Shown: one piece after another, positions 11,339-21,791 of the stretch
Layout: every line of letters starts with the position of its first letter
How positions within the stretch are numbered: position 1 is the first letter of the stretch
Source of the DNA: a bacterium
Lineage (GTDB): Bacteria > Patescibacteria > JAEDAM01 > Absconditabacterales > Absconditicoccaceae
Assembly (NCBI GenBank): GCA_030528665.1
Contig: JAUMYK010000001.1
Location: 62,001 to 126,000, forward strand
Direction of reading: 5' to 3'
DNA length: 64,000 nt
Translations under genes and position numbers: made by a program
Notes under the pieces: model-generated
Database searches by the model: none
Seen by the model: the letters and a program-made list of their open reading frames with translations, nothing else
Told to the model about the DNA's origin: nothing

Positions 11339-11731
11339 TTAAAATGGTGTTTCATCAATAATATCTCCTGTATCCAAACTCATCTCATCATTTGTAGCGA
11401 GCTTAGCATCTAGGAAAATAAAATTATCTACAATAATCTCTGTAGAAAACCTATCATGTCCCTCAGAATCTTGCCACTTTTTAGTTCTTAACCTCCCCTC
11501 AACATAAACCTTTTTTCATTTTGTTAGATACTTTCCTAGTACTTCAGCACTATTTCCATATGCAACACATCTATGATATTCTGCATCTTCCAAAATATTT
11601 CCATCCTTATTTTTATATTTTCTATTTGTAGCTATGGTAAAATTCACAACAGCCATTCCTGTACTTTCTATTATCTTAACTTGGAGATTATTTGTAGCTC
11701 TTCCAATCAGCATTACTTTATTGAGATCCAT
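11339..11731 (-). CDS. ssb: Single-stranded DNA-binding protein
   Basis: 130 residues, OB fold: [45 protein letters not shown], then TGA-encoded glycine leading into [16 protein letters not shown]. The read-through is required to complete the OB fold. The usual long Gly/Pro tail is nearly absent, but the C-terminus ends acidic-hydrophobic ([11 protein letters not shown]), equivalent to the DDDIPF tail that recruits repair and replication partners. It lies 32 bases ahead of lepB. Confidence 0.96.
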
Positions 11732-11862
11732 AGATTCTCTAACACTTTACATAATAAAAGAATATCCTTAAGAACTTAGTTATTTTATCATAAAAAGCAA
11801 TAGTTTTTTATTTAAAATAAGCATCAAAAAAAATCTGAAATCAACTCCAGATCCTCTCAGAC

Positions 11863-11946
11863 TACCTAGAGCGGGACTTGAACCCGCACGGCCGTGAAGC
11901 CACCAGATTTTGAGTCTAGCATGTCTACCAGTTCCATCACCTAGGC
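11863..11946 (-). tRNA. tRNA-Leu (CAA)
   Basis: 84 nt with a long variable arm. Acceptor GCCTAGG pairs with TCTAGGT using G-U at both ends, the anticodon loop reads CTCAAAA with CAA, and the T arm is GCGGGTTCAAGTCCCGC. No CCA is encoded after the discriminator A. Reads UUG codons. Confidence 0.9.
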
Positions 11947-11995
11947 ATCAGCATGAACTATACGAATTTACTCTCCAAAATCAATCTTTTTTTAA

Positions 11996-12072
11996 TGGAG
12001 CGAGTGACGGGACTCGAACCCGCTGCCTCTTCCTTGGCAAGGAAGCGCTCTAGCCAAATGAGCTACACCCGC
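11996..12072 (-). tRNA. tRNA-Gly (GCC), CCA encoded
   Basis: 77 nt including CCA. Acceptor GCGGGTG pairs with CACTCGC (one G-U), the anticodon stem-loop is CTTCCTTGCCAAGGAAG with GCC, and the T loop is TTCGAGT. This tRNA reads GGC/GGU. It is not the UCA-anticodon tRNA-Gly that would decode UGA; none is seen in this window. Confidence 0.93.
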
Positions 12073-12100
12073 ATCAGAAAGGAGTCTGCCTCCTCATCAG

Positions 12101-12511
12101 CTATACTTCGATAATCTCAAGTTCTTTTTCTTCTTTTTGTTTTTTGATACTCTGAGTAAAGAGCATACCAGTTGGACCCAAGATCAGAGTCACTACTCAA
12201 AAGACACAGGCAATATCTCCAAAGAAGATTCCATCAATTCCACTATTTGCCAAGACCGTCTTTCCCATAATAATCGCAGAGAGTCCAATCACAAAGAGAA
12301 TCGCTCTACTAAACTTGATATGCATAGGATAAATACCATAATACACCGCAATATACAGTGACAAAAGAAGAAAAAAACCATAAAAAACATAATTTAACGC
12401 TACATACTGAGGCACAACGATCATCACTCCAGTCACCATACTATATACCAGATATGCTGTGAAAAGCCCAAAAAAACTAACAATTCAGATTCTTTTCAAA
12501 AAGTCCTTCAT
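12101..12511 (-). CDS. Small integral membrane protein, unknown
   Basis: 136 residues with four likely membrane helices: residues about 10-30 (VSFFGLFTAYLVYSMVTG), 40-62 (YVFYGFFLLLSLYIAVYYG), 70-90 (AILFVIGLSAIIMG) and 100-120 (FGDIACVFGVVTLILGPTG). Basic N-terminus and an acidic, Lys-rich cytoplasmic tail. Two TGA codons (RIG and VFG). Two tRNA genes lie immediately downstream. Not recognised as a named family. Confidence 0.65.
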
Positions 12512-12680
12512 ATTTAATCTGAAGAAATAAATCACCATTGAGAGTAGTTAAATGCTCCTCGTTTTCAAGAGATTTCATCTTTTTTTTATACTGTAAAAAA
12601 TTCACAGTTTTGTGATTATAAAATAAAGAAATAATTAAAAAAAAATTAATGATAATAATAAAGGATACTTTTTTTATCAC
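12477..12680 (-). CDS. Possible small single-pass protein (DivIC/FtsL-like shape)
   Basis: 67 residues: a short basic start, one hydrophobic helix (VSFIIIINFFLIISLFY), then a charged heptad-like segment (NFLQYKKKMKSLENEEHL). This resembles the TM-plus-coiled-coil layout of DivIC/FtsL proteins but is too short for confident assignment. Its 3' end overlaps the next gene by 35 bases, which argues for caution. No TGA codons. Confidence 0.35.
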   Translation of the reverse strand: MIKKVSFIIIINFFLIISLFYNHKTVNFLQYKKKMKSLENEEHLTTLNGDLFLQIKYEGLFEKNLNC

Positions 12681-12822
12681 TGTGAATTTAATATAAACAA
12701 TAGGTAATCATTACTCTTTCAAGGAGTATGTGAGATGTTGATTATCTGTGAAAAATTCAAAAAAAGTGTCAAATACGCAAAATAAAGAAAAAATCAGTCC
12801 AAAAAAGAATGTGATGAATTTG

Positions 12823-13929
12823 TTAAAATCGTGTAGAAAAAGAGGATCGAAGAGAGTGGAGTGTATTGGTTTTTTCTCGTCAGATTTTTTGATGTTTTTT
12901 TAGCATAGATCGATTACTTTCCCCTTTGAGTGTGCTAGGGAAGGTTGAGATATTGAGGTAGGGGCGATAGTGCTGGAGTGGAAGCTGATAGGAGTGATAA
13001 AAGGGAATATGCTGGCTGATCCAGAGGCTGTAGTGGTAGGAAAGATACTGAAGTTTGGAGGAAGTTTGAAAGAGTGTTGGGAGTGAGGAGAGGATGAAAT
13101 ATTGCTGTTGTTGGTGGTAGGAGGACTGGAGATTGTGTAGAAAAGGATCTGATGATGTCTCCTCTATAGAAATTGAAAGAACCTTTCCACGCTGTAGTGT
13201 TCGTGTAGGAGTGATATCTGAGGTGTTGATAGTGAGGATCGTTTGGGGAAAAATTTGCAATATAAAACCTGATGGTGCTTGTACAAGAAGGCTATGAGCG
13301 GGATCAGGAGAGTGACTATGATACTGGAGATGGTAATCTTGTCCTTTGTGTAAAATATGGGTAGCTGCACCCTGCAGGGGAATGATCTTGTTGCTCTGAG
13401 CTGAGGAGAGCGAGAGATTATCGCTGTAAAACTGATCTTTCTCAAGAGGAGGAATATGGAGAAGATAGGGAGTTTGCTCATACCAGTGAGAAAAGTCGGG
13501 TACCTTTCTATAGACAAAGAGGAACTGATGCACGAGCATAAGAATGATCAAACTAGCTCCTAGAAGCGTTCAGATTTTTTTCCTTTGAGGAGAAAGGCTC
13601 ATTGCAGAGTGGAGTGTAGCGATCCAGAGGAGATAAAAACATACGAATTCTCGATGCGTAAAATTGAAAGTAGGTTTGATAAAAATAAGGAGTAAAAGAT
13701 ATATCGCTATCAAGAGGAGGATAGTTTTGAGGGAGCGAGTAGGATTATCCTTAGGCTCTCGGACAAAAGGCAGCAAGAGCCATAGGCACGAAAGAATGAT
13801 GATCGGATACTGATATTCCTCAAAAGTAGCTCATCGAACGCCTTGATGCTTATAGATGAGATAAAAACTGAGGATAAAGCAGATATAGCTTCCGATTCCT
13901 ATGGCTATGGTTTTGATGGAAAGGGGCAT
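12823..13929 (-). CDS. Membrane protein with four TM helices and an extracytoplasmic domain, unknown
   Basis: 368 residues. Helices near 7-25, 40-57, 70-88 and 95-112, a fifth (ASLIILMLVHQFLFVY) at about 125-140, then a soluble region of about 220 residues rich in Gln, His, Ser and Tyr. Three TGA codons (VRGATF, KKIGTL, QKIGRE) join what would otherwise be separate fragments. No motif is recognised. The gene is isolated, divergent from the isomerase gene at 14.0 kb, with about 106 bases between the start codons that must hold both promoters. Confidence 0.65.
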
Positions 13930-14003
13930 AGCAGTATGAGGGAATAAATAAGAGACTTTTTTAAGTATAAAAAAAAACTGATTTTTTGCAATTTTTTGTC
14001 TTT

Positions 14004-14031
14004 TTGAGTATACTTGGGCTAGTTTTATATT
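14004..14031 (+). promoter_or_regulatory. Putative promoter giving a very short leader
   Basis: TTGAGT (14004-14009), 16 bases, TATATT (14026-14031). The predicted start of transcription is near 14038. An ATG at 14035 would be upstream of it, so the ATG at 14047 was preferred for the isomerase gene, leaving a leader of about nine bases. Confidence 0.4.
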
Positions 14032-14046
14032 TTTATGTCACTATTT

Positions 14047-14997
14047 ATGGAAAAACTTACTCAAGTGATGCAGGTCGTAGAAGATATTAAATCTATTAAA
14101 ATTCAGTGAGCAACTAATATTGCAAGATCTGCTTTCGAAATTTTGATTGCTGAATCTAAGAATCAAACCTTTTCATCAACCTCAGAGTTTTTGTCTTTTT
14201 TAGAGCAAGCTATGGAACTTTTGATCAATGCAAGACCTACTGAACCGATGCTCTTTAATGGAATGGATTATATCAAAGCTCAGATTGAAGCTATGGAAGT
14301 CAAGGATTGTACCTTATGTCAGCAAAAAGTGATTGATTCTGCACAGTTTTATCTTGATCTTATCAATGAAACCGCAGAGAGAGCAGTACTCAATGGCTTA
14401 GGGATTATTCAGGAGGGAGATAATGTATTGACTCATTGTCATAGCTCTTCCGCTGTTAAAACCCTTGCTCTGCATAAAGTAAAGGGGCTGAATTTTAAGG
14501 TGTATAATACAGAAACTCGTCCTTTATTTCAATGAAGAAAAACGGCAAAAGATCTTTTAAAAGCTGGAATTGATACTACTATGGTAGTGGATGGGGTAGC
14601 TCCTTTTTTGATGGATGAGGAAAGTGGAACTGATTTGATGATGGATTGTGTGATTATAGGATGTGATGCGATTAAATTAGATGGAGGAGTGATCAATAAA
14701 GTAGGAAGTTATAGTGTTGGGCTTTCTGCGTTATATGCAAATATACCAGTGTATATTGCTGGAAATCTCCTCAAAGTGGATGTACACGATAAGATTCAAA
14801 TTGAACAAAGAAAATCCCACGAAGTATGGGAAGACTCGCCTGAAGGATTGGATTTTTTGAATTTGGCGTTTGACAAGATTCCACCAAAGTTTATCAGAGG
14901 GATTATTACTGAATTTGGTATTATCAAACCAAGAGATATTAGAAAGATAATCGAAGAAAAATATCCTTGGATGCAAATAAAAAAACAAGAGAAATAA
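14047..14997 (+). CDS. Ribose-1,5-bisphosphate isomerase (eIF2B-related)
   Basis: 316 residues. Converts ribose-1,5-bisphosphate to ribulose-1,5-bisphosphate in the archaeal-type AMP pathway that feeds form II/III RuBisCO. Family signatures: KIQGATNIARSAFEIL, THCHSSSAVKTL with the catalytic cysteine, NTETRPLFQGRKTAKDL, and GCDAIKLDGGVINKVGSY with the catalytic aspartate. Two TGA codons fall on glycines of IQGATN and FQGRK. Methylthioribose-1-phosphate isomerase and eIF2B subunits are relatives; CHSSS and DAIKLDGGVINK favour the R15P enzyme. RuBisCO and AMP phosphorylase are not in the window. A nearby in-frame ATG at 14035 is an alternative start. Confidence 0.85.
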
Positions 14998-15015
14998 CGA
15001 TATTTAAAAAAAAGA

Positions 15016-15046
15016 AAGCCTGACTTCTCTGTTCAGGTTTTTTCTT
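15016..15046 (+). terminator. Rho-independent terminator
   Basis: Stem CCTGA...TCAGG with a loop of about nine bases followed by a T tract, just after the isomerase gene. The gene on the other side (PBP1A) converges here. Confidence 0.75.
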
Positions 15047-15086
15047 TCTTTTTATGATCTTTCCTTCAAGTTACGAAGACCTCCTG

Positions 15087-18000
15087 TTACCAGTTTTCTA
15101 GATCAAGCTCTTGGCTCAGGATATTATTGTAAAAATCTTTGGTTTCGATAATGAGTTCTGCAGAGCTAGTTGTAAACTGAGCAGTTTGGAGTTTAAAATC
15201 TAGGAGTGCTTTGTTTTTTCCTTTTTCAAAGATTTTTCCTTCCTTGACCCCAGAATGTTCATCATCAAAGAATAAGCTTACCTGATAGCTTCAGTTATCA
15301 AGTTTTTGTACTGAGCTTTGTTCCTTTTTGAGAAAAGGAGCTGTCTGATCTTCACTGATGAGGTTGATACCAAGTGAGCTTGCTTTAGTCATATTATTAC
15401 TATCGATAGCGAGGATACCTAGGGTATGAGGACCATCTGGATAAGCAGAGAGATCAAGCTCTTTGGCTCAGAAGATTTCAGTACTATTGTCGATGTAGGA
15501 ATGGAGCGTTTTCCCATCTAGCGTAATGTTAACTTTTTTGATATTGCTTGGTGAGCTGATGGAGTAAATGATACGATTCTTTTTGGCAAAACTCTGTTTA
15601 TCCTGTGGTGTGATAAAAGTAATAGTGATAGCATCATTGATGATTGGCTGTTTGTCCTCACAGTAGTTTGTTGGTTCTTCCATAAAAAGCTTGAGACCTT
15701 CATTACTTCAGGTTTGAGCTTGTTCTATGAGATATTTTTTTATATCTTCAAGATCCATTTTGTTTGGCATAAAGGTCGTAGGCTGAATAAGATAACCCTT
15801 TTTGATGTGTTCAGGCAGGCTGAGTGGGCTTACTTTACCAAAGCAAGAAGTATCGATCTCAATTTCCACAATAGGTCATTCGGTATCTTTTGGGAGATTA
15901 GCATTTTGCCCCATGGTTTTGACAACCAGAGCTGAAGGAGTCGTATCAGCTGCTAATTTCCCAGAGATAGAGGAAATCGTTAGTGTAGAAGTATCTTTAT
16001 TGGTCATTTCTTCATTGGTAATGAGTCCTTTGCTAAGGAGTTCATTGAGAAAGCGTTTAATACTATCAGCATGAATACTTCCTCAGTAGGCTTTGCTATT
16101 CATAGGTCTGGCATCCGCATTTCCTGCTCGCATAAGGATGACTTTGCTAGGAGTATAGGCTGCAAGCCATCCATCTCTTGGACGGGAACCTTTATCAGTT
16201 TTTACATTAGAAGTTCCTGTTTTGAGAGCATAGGTTAGTCATTTAATGTTGAATTTTGAAGCCCAAACACCAATTCTATTGGAAGGGTCGGAGAGGATTT
16301 TCCACATTGCATAGATGATTCCAGGTTTGATGATATTGTCCTGATTTTTAACTTGTTTTTGATAAATAATTGATCCATCATTTGCTTTTATTTCGAGGAT
16401 AGGATTGAGTTCTGCTGGATTTTGGGTAGAGAGGTGGGTGTATGCTCCTGCTAATTCTAACATACTGACTTCTCCAGCACCTAAAGAAAGCGGATAGCCA
16501 TATTCAATTTCATTTTTAATCCCTTTGAGTCCTAGTTTTTGCAAGAATGGTTTAGCTACCTCTTCTCCTCCTAAGGCAAAGAACATTTTTACTGCTGGAA
16601 TGTTTCTACTATATCCTAGTGCTTTTTTGAGTGGCAGGAGTCCATCAAATTTTCCATCAGCATTATTTGGTGTGTCTTTTCCAGCTTTGAAGGGAATATC
16701 ATAGATAGGAGTATCAATCGTTAACGGTAATTTATCAAATCCAAGTGCATAAATAAGTGGCTTAATCGAGGATCAGGATTGTCTTGGATTTTTGACCATA
16801 TCATTTTGTCCTTGAATATCTTTGTTGAAATAATCCAGTGAGCCGACATAGGCAAGAATATCTCCATTGCTAGAGTCGCTATAGAGAAGCGAAGCGTTAC
16901 TTGCTCCGTATTCAAAAAGCGAGCTACTATTAGATTTGATGGCAGATTCTGCAATTTGTTGAATCGTATAGTCAAGACTTGTTTTTACGATAATTCCTCA
17001 TTGTTTGGTGCTTCAGGATCCATAGTCCTGTTCTAGGAGTTCTTTAATTCGGAAAACAAAGTGTGGAGCTTTGATCGCAAAACTGCTTTTTTCAAAGGTT
17101 TTTGTGAGTGATTCCAGAAAGGCTGATTTTACTTGTTCTTCTGATATTTTTCCATCTTCATACATTCTTCCTACGACAAATTCAGCTCTTCCATTGGTAT
17201 AGGAGATAGTATAGGTAGTACCATCTACACTAATCGAGCTTGGAGCCAAACTATTCGCAAATTTTACAAAGGTATCAGCTGTTTTTTTATTAGCAAAGTT
17301 GGCTGCTTGGATATTTTCTCTAAATTTAGTTACAATCTGTGATTTGATATTTCCCTCATAAGGCATTGCTTTTCCTTGGGGATCTGTGATTTTAAAAGTT
17401 CCCATGAGGAGTCCTGATTTGTATGGATCATATCTACTTGGAGCTTTTGGGATCGCGGCTAGGATTGCCGATTCCATAATGCTGAGGTCTTTGGCAGATT
17501 TGTTGAAATAGGTCTTGCTCGCTGCTTCGACTCCATAAGCGTTATTTCATAGGAAGACATAATTGAGATAGAGTTCCAGGATTTTCTTTTTCATTTCATG
17601 TTTGACTTCCGCACTAGAGAGATTTTTGTGTTCAGCTTGGATTTGTTGCTGAAGGACATTATTTAGCCTTTTAGCAAGTACAATTTGGGTGAGTTTATAG
17701 TCTACTTTTTCCAAAAAACTACCTCAAAATGGTCTTTCAAGTTTCATGAGATTGGTAATTAATTGTTGCGTTAAGGTAGAACCTCATCCTCTGTTTTGTC
17801 AGAGCATCGTGTAGACTCCAGCTCTAAAAATCCCTATCGGATCCAGTCCTTCATGCTCCCAAAAACTTTTATCCTCTACCGCAACGATCGCATCAAGCAT
17901 ATTTTGATGAATTTGGCTAATATCTACATATTCTCTATTTTCATCAAAAATTTTATAGAGTTCAATACCGTTTCTATCAGTGATGACGGTAGCTTGGGTA

Positions 18001-18218
18001 AGCTGCATATCCTTGATTTTGCTGACATCTGGCAGATTTTTGAGTACTCTGAGCTGGAGATAGAGAAAAAATCCAAAAATACTGATCAATATCATCGTTG
18101 CACCTGTGATCAAGAAAAATTTTCCCCAAGCGATTTTTTTTGATGAACGATTGCCGACTTGAGCTTTAAAACGAGTAAATTTTTTGGGGCTATAAGCTCA
18201 TAAAGGATTTCTCTGCAT
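15087..18218 (-). CDS. Class A penicillin-binding protein (PBP1A type)
   Basis: 1043 residues, bifunctional peptidoglycan glycosyltransferase/transpeptidase. Cytoplasmic basic tail, one TM helix near residue 36-58, glycosyltransferase domain with catalytic [10 protein letters not shown] and GGGSTLTQQ, then the transpeptidase with SxxK (SGSSIKP), SxN (GYSRNIP) and KTG (LKTGTSN). A C-terminal beta extension of about 250 residues follows. About fifteen TGA codons, including glycines of GGGSTLTQQ and SGSSIKP, make this the most fragmented gene under the standard code. Polymerises wall precursors supplied by the MurG and MurC encoded at 60-63 kb. Convergent with the R15P isomerase gene. Confidence 0.95.
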
Positions 18219-18282
18219 GCTGTAGGATCAACTATTGTATAAAGTATCAAGGAGTATAGTTATTTGAATTCTTAAAACAAGG

Positions 18283-18308
18283 AAAAAAAGACCTCAAACG
18301 AGATCTTT
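18283..18308 (-). terminator. Rho-independent terminator of the LysM-CHAP gene
   Basis: On the minus strand AAAGATCTC-GTTT-GAGGTCTTT runs into TTTTTCC. It separates the LysM-CHAP gene from the PBP1A start. Confidence 0.7.
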
Positions 18309-18401
18309 CTCCCTCTTTACCAAAGTAGAATACTAATATCGTTTTTCAAGCTTGATAAGCTCAATACACTTGTCTCAGTAATCTACTAAAAGCTAGAAAT
18401 C

Positions 18402-19499
18402 TTATTTATAAATATATCCGATAATCTTTGCATTTGAGACATTATCCCATCTCTGAGTTACGATATATTTCCCTACATAGTTCATATCTTCCACCAGCAT
18501 TTCTCCAGACTCAGGATAGTAGGCTTTTACTACTGCTACATGTCCTGCATAACTTCTCAATGGATTGTACACGACGATAGCTCCTGCACCAGGATTGGTT
18601 TTACTTACTTTAATTCCTGCAGCTTTTGCTTTTTCACTTTGAGCATTTACATACCAGTCTTTTGCATTTCCACCAAAGAGTCTTTGACCATTTTCATCAA
18701 ACATCCATGGAGAGATATGTGCAGCATACCAAGTACAATATCCCGCAGCAAAACCATTGGAGATCTTTTTATTGAAATATCGCTGTTTTCTATCTTTATT
18801 GCTACTCGCCGTTGAGTTCGGAGTAATGTTGCCACCTCCAGTTGAGCTTACGGTAGATGTGTTGGATGTTGGAGAAGAAGTTTTTGTTGTCTTCTTGGTA
18901 GAGGTCTTTTTGATAGGGACTTCATCTTTTGGAAGAATTGGCTGTGCCTTTTCCAAAAGTCCAATATCATAAGCTCTTTGTTCTGTTACATTGATGAAAA
19001 TTTCCTGTCCTGCATAGAGCATCTCACTCTCATCTGAGAAATGATTAAGGGTAATAAGATCATCAATATTGAGTCTATAATACTCAGCAAAAAGTTTGAG
19101 GGTTCTTGGTGTTTGTACCACATACAATATACCATCCTCATTATCACTGACAATCAGTTTTTGTCCAGCTTTGATAGGTCAGGAAAGTTTATTGATCTTT
19201 TTGAGATCCGCTACTGGTACTCAAAACTCTTTAGAAATAGATTCCAAAGTATCTGTAGCTTGGACAATATAATAGATGATAGAATTATCATCTTCATCAG
19301 AACTAATGTTTATATTAGCATTATCAAGATTGATTCCAATCTGATCATTTTCATCTCCAAGAAAGATAGTATTAGTATTTACTTCTGGCTCGGATGAATT
19401 TCCAAATACATCAGCATAAAGCATCGCTACTACAAATACAAAGATCTGTAGAATAGTAAAGAGAACTTTTGTCCCTTTTGCTTTGTTTTTTCTGGTCAT
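18402..19499 (-). CDS. LysM-CHAP peptidoglycan hydrolase
   Basis: 365 residues. N-terminal membrane anchor or signal (VLFTILQIFVFVVAMLYA), two LysM wall-binding repeats (about 80-125, IIYYIVQATDTLESISKEFG; and 135-180, LYVVQTPRTLKLFAEYY), a Lys/Thr/Ser-rich linker (about 200-245), and a C-terminal CHAP domain with catalytic cysteine in GYCTWYAA and histidine in GHVAVV. Probably an amidase or endopeptidase used in wall remodelling or daughter-cell separation. Two TGA codons lie in the first LysM region. Upstream of PBP1A on the same strand but separated by a terminator. Confidence 0.9.
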
Positions 19500-19518
19500 A
19501 TAAGGTAAATATCATAAA

Positions 19519-19608
19519 TGGCGGAGGGAGTGGGATTTGAACCCACGAACCGATTGCTCGGTTAACAGTTTTCAAGACTGCCGCATTCAACCGCTCTGCC
19601 ATCCCTCC
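19519..19608 (-). tRNA. tRNA-Ser (UGA anticodon), CCA encoded
   Basis: 90 nt with a long variable arm. Acceptor GGAGGGA/TCCCTCC, anticodon loop CTTGAAA with TGA, T arm GTGGGTTCAAATCCCAC, discriminator G followed by encoded CCA. Reads UCA codons; it does not read UGA. Confidence 0.95.
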
Positions 19609-19790
19609 ACAAACAACACTGAAACACTCCAATACTTGTGGGTTGAATGATTTTGCAAGGGAGAGTATAGTTAATTGCTCTTGATTTTCAAGAAAAAAAT
19701 GATATAGTAATTTTGTTAGGTCGAAAGTATTATTTTTCAATAAAAGTGAGAGAAGAAAATCAGATTTTTTATTCTTTGTTAGGAGAGGGA

Positions 19791-20300
19791 ATGTGTGCTG
19801 TGGATAAACTCAAAATATTTTACCCTTTACAACTGGGAGAAAATAATCCTCTCCTCAGAAAAAAAGCAGATCGTATTGAGGAAATCACTCCTGAGATCAA
19901 AGAATTTGCTGATATTTTGCTGACACTGATGTGGGAATATGATGGGGTTGGTTTGGCTGCTCCTCAGATTGGGCAAAGTATTGCGATGATAGCGACTACT
20001 CAGCGAAAAAAAATGCCAACAGCAAAAAATCCTGATAAAGATTTTCTAGGTGAAACACTCTTGATTAATCCTGAAATTGTGCAGTCCAGTGAAGAACTCC
20101 AGTGTTCCGAGGAAGCTTGTCTCTCCCTCCCAGGGCAAAGAGGTTATGTTGATAGAGCCAAGTGGGTCGAGGTTAAATATATGGATATCAAATGACAGTG
20201 GAAACAGCAAAGATTTTCAGGTTTCAATGCTTGTATTGTGCAACACGAGGTCGATCATCTTGAGGGAGTACTCTTTATAGATAAATTGAGAGAAAAATAA
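19791..20300 (+). CDS. def: Peptide deformylase
   Basis: Removes the N-formyl group from nascent proteins, 169 residues. Motif 1 GVGLAAPQIG, motif 2 EEACLSLP with the metal-binding cysteine, motif 3 QHEVDHLEG with the HExxH. One TGA codon gives the glycine in DIKGQW. The start was set at ATGTGC because AGGAGAGGG lies directly upstream, one of few strong purine-rich leaders in this window; an upstream TTG start would add 26 residues. The formyltransferase that creates its substrate is encoded 1.7 kb downstream in fused form. Confidence 0.96.
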
Positions 20301-20453
20301 ATACTACCAAGATGTTTGGTATGTTTGGATTGCTTGTTTTAAAATCAGCAGTACTGCTTTTTGAATTATAATTTTCCCCTTGTATATTGTGCTTGCATTT
20401 TAGGCTAACTTTTGCATAATACCAAGACTTTACTTCCTGATGATCCAGGAGCG

Positions 20454-21791
20454 ATGCTTAAACTTCTTTCAGCTTTCCTTGTATTTCAGTTACTCTATCA
20501 CGGTATTGTCACGGTCGGAGGATATGGGTTCAACCTTTTCTCTCCTGAAAAGATCGCTATTTTTAGAGATATGCTCCGAGGACTCATCTGTATCTATTGC
20601 TTCCTGCAGTCCTATCGCCTCCGACCTCATTATTTCAAATGGCGAAAAAAAATCTGGCTCTTCTTTATGATCCTCATAGTCTTTACCGTAAGCCTCTCCT
20701 TCTTCTTTTTTGATAAAACCTTCCAAGAAATCCTCATCGGTATCAAATATGGACTCCGATATTTGAGTATACTCTTCTGAGCATCGGGACTTGGCTATTC
20801 TCTCTCTCATCGTACCGATCTCCAGCGATCTAAGCTCTTCTCTCTCCTCAAATGGTCGCTGCTTACAATCATCCTCTGTGGTCGAGTTCGACAGTTTGCC
20901 AAACTCCTTTTCCCAGATTTTTTTATGAGTATCGGCTATGGAGCTTTGGATGATTTCCATTTTGGTGTCCATCCACCACTCTACTATCTCACAGGATATG
21001 AGGGCAGTCTAAGACGACAGGGACTCTTTTCTTGACCCAATAATTATGGCTATTTTCTCACGCTCTTTTTGCCACTGATTTTGGTGCTTTTCCCTCTTCC
21101 TGTTACCATTCCCCTTCAAAAACGAAAAAAAGCTGATCTCCTTGCCCTCAGTGTTCAGCTCCTCTGGATATGCACGATCATTGCTACCCTCTCTAGAGCT
21201 GCATTGATTGCTACCGTGCTTATCCTGATCCTCCAGTATCGAAAATTTCTCCGCCAGAGACACAAACTCCTTCGATTTTTTGGAGCTTTTCTGATGATTT
21301 GATCACTCGGACTCAGCTTGCTCAAGCGAGAGTCGACCCTCATCCATATGCAAAAAAAATTCTGAGCTATTAGCGATATTCTCCATCAGCCTCAAGGATA
21401 TGGACTCGGTAGCTCAGGTCCTGCTGTCCATCATACGGGGAGCTTTCTCCCAGAAAATTTCTATTTTCAGCTTCTCCTAGATATGGGTACGATCGGATTT
21501 ATCCTGCGATGTGGAGTGATCTACCTCTTTTTGCAGATGCAGATACAGCTCAATCAACAGCTCAAGACGATATATCCTACGCATCCTCCCATTCCTCTTC
21601 TTCGTGCTTTTCAGCAAGCTTTCTTGGTCTTTCTGATCACAGGACTTTTCCTGCATATTTTTGAAGATAGTATGGTCAATTACCTCTTTCTCCTACCTTA
21701 TGGTGTTTGTCTTGGCTATCTACAGCGTTTTACTGATCATCATTATGCATTATGTTCCGCTCCATCACCTCTCTCCTCAAAAAAATCATAA
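20454..21791 (+). CDS. O-antigen ligase/polymerase-like membrane protein (Wzy_C)
   Basis: 445 residues from the ATG at 20454, with ten or more hydrophobic helices. Family-like features: FSGPNNYGYFLTLFLPL, the TLSRAALIA segment equivalent to the conserved SRG/A region, and GYGLGSSGPAVHH in the large loop. Such proteins polymerise or transfer glycans on the outer face of the cytoplasmic membrane; in a cell without an outer membrane the acceptor may be a wall polymer or a surface protein (inference). Four TGA codons. A TTG at 20412 could add 14 residues. Overlaps the next gene by 40 bases. Confidence 0.75.
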
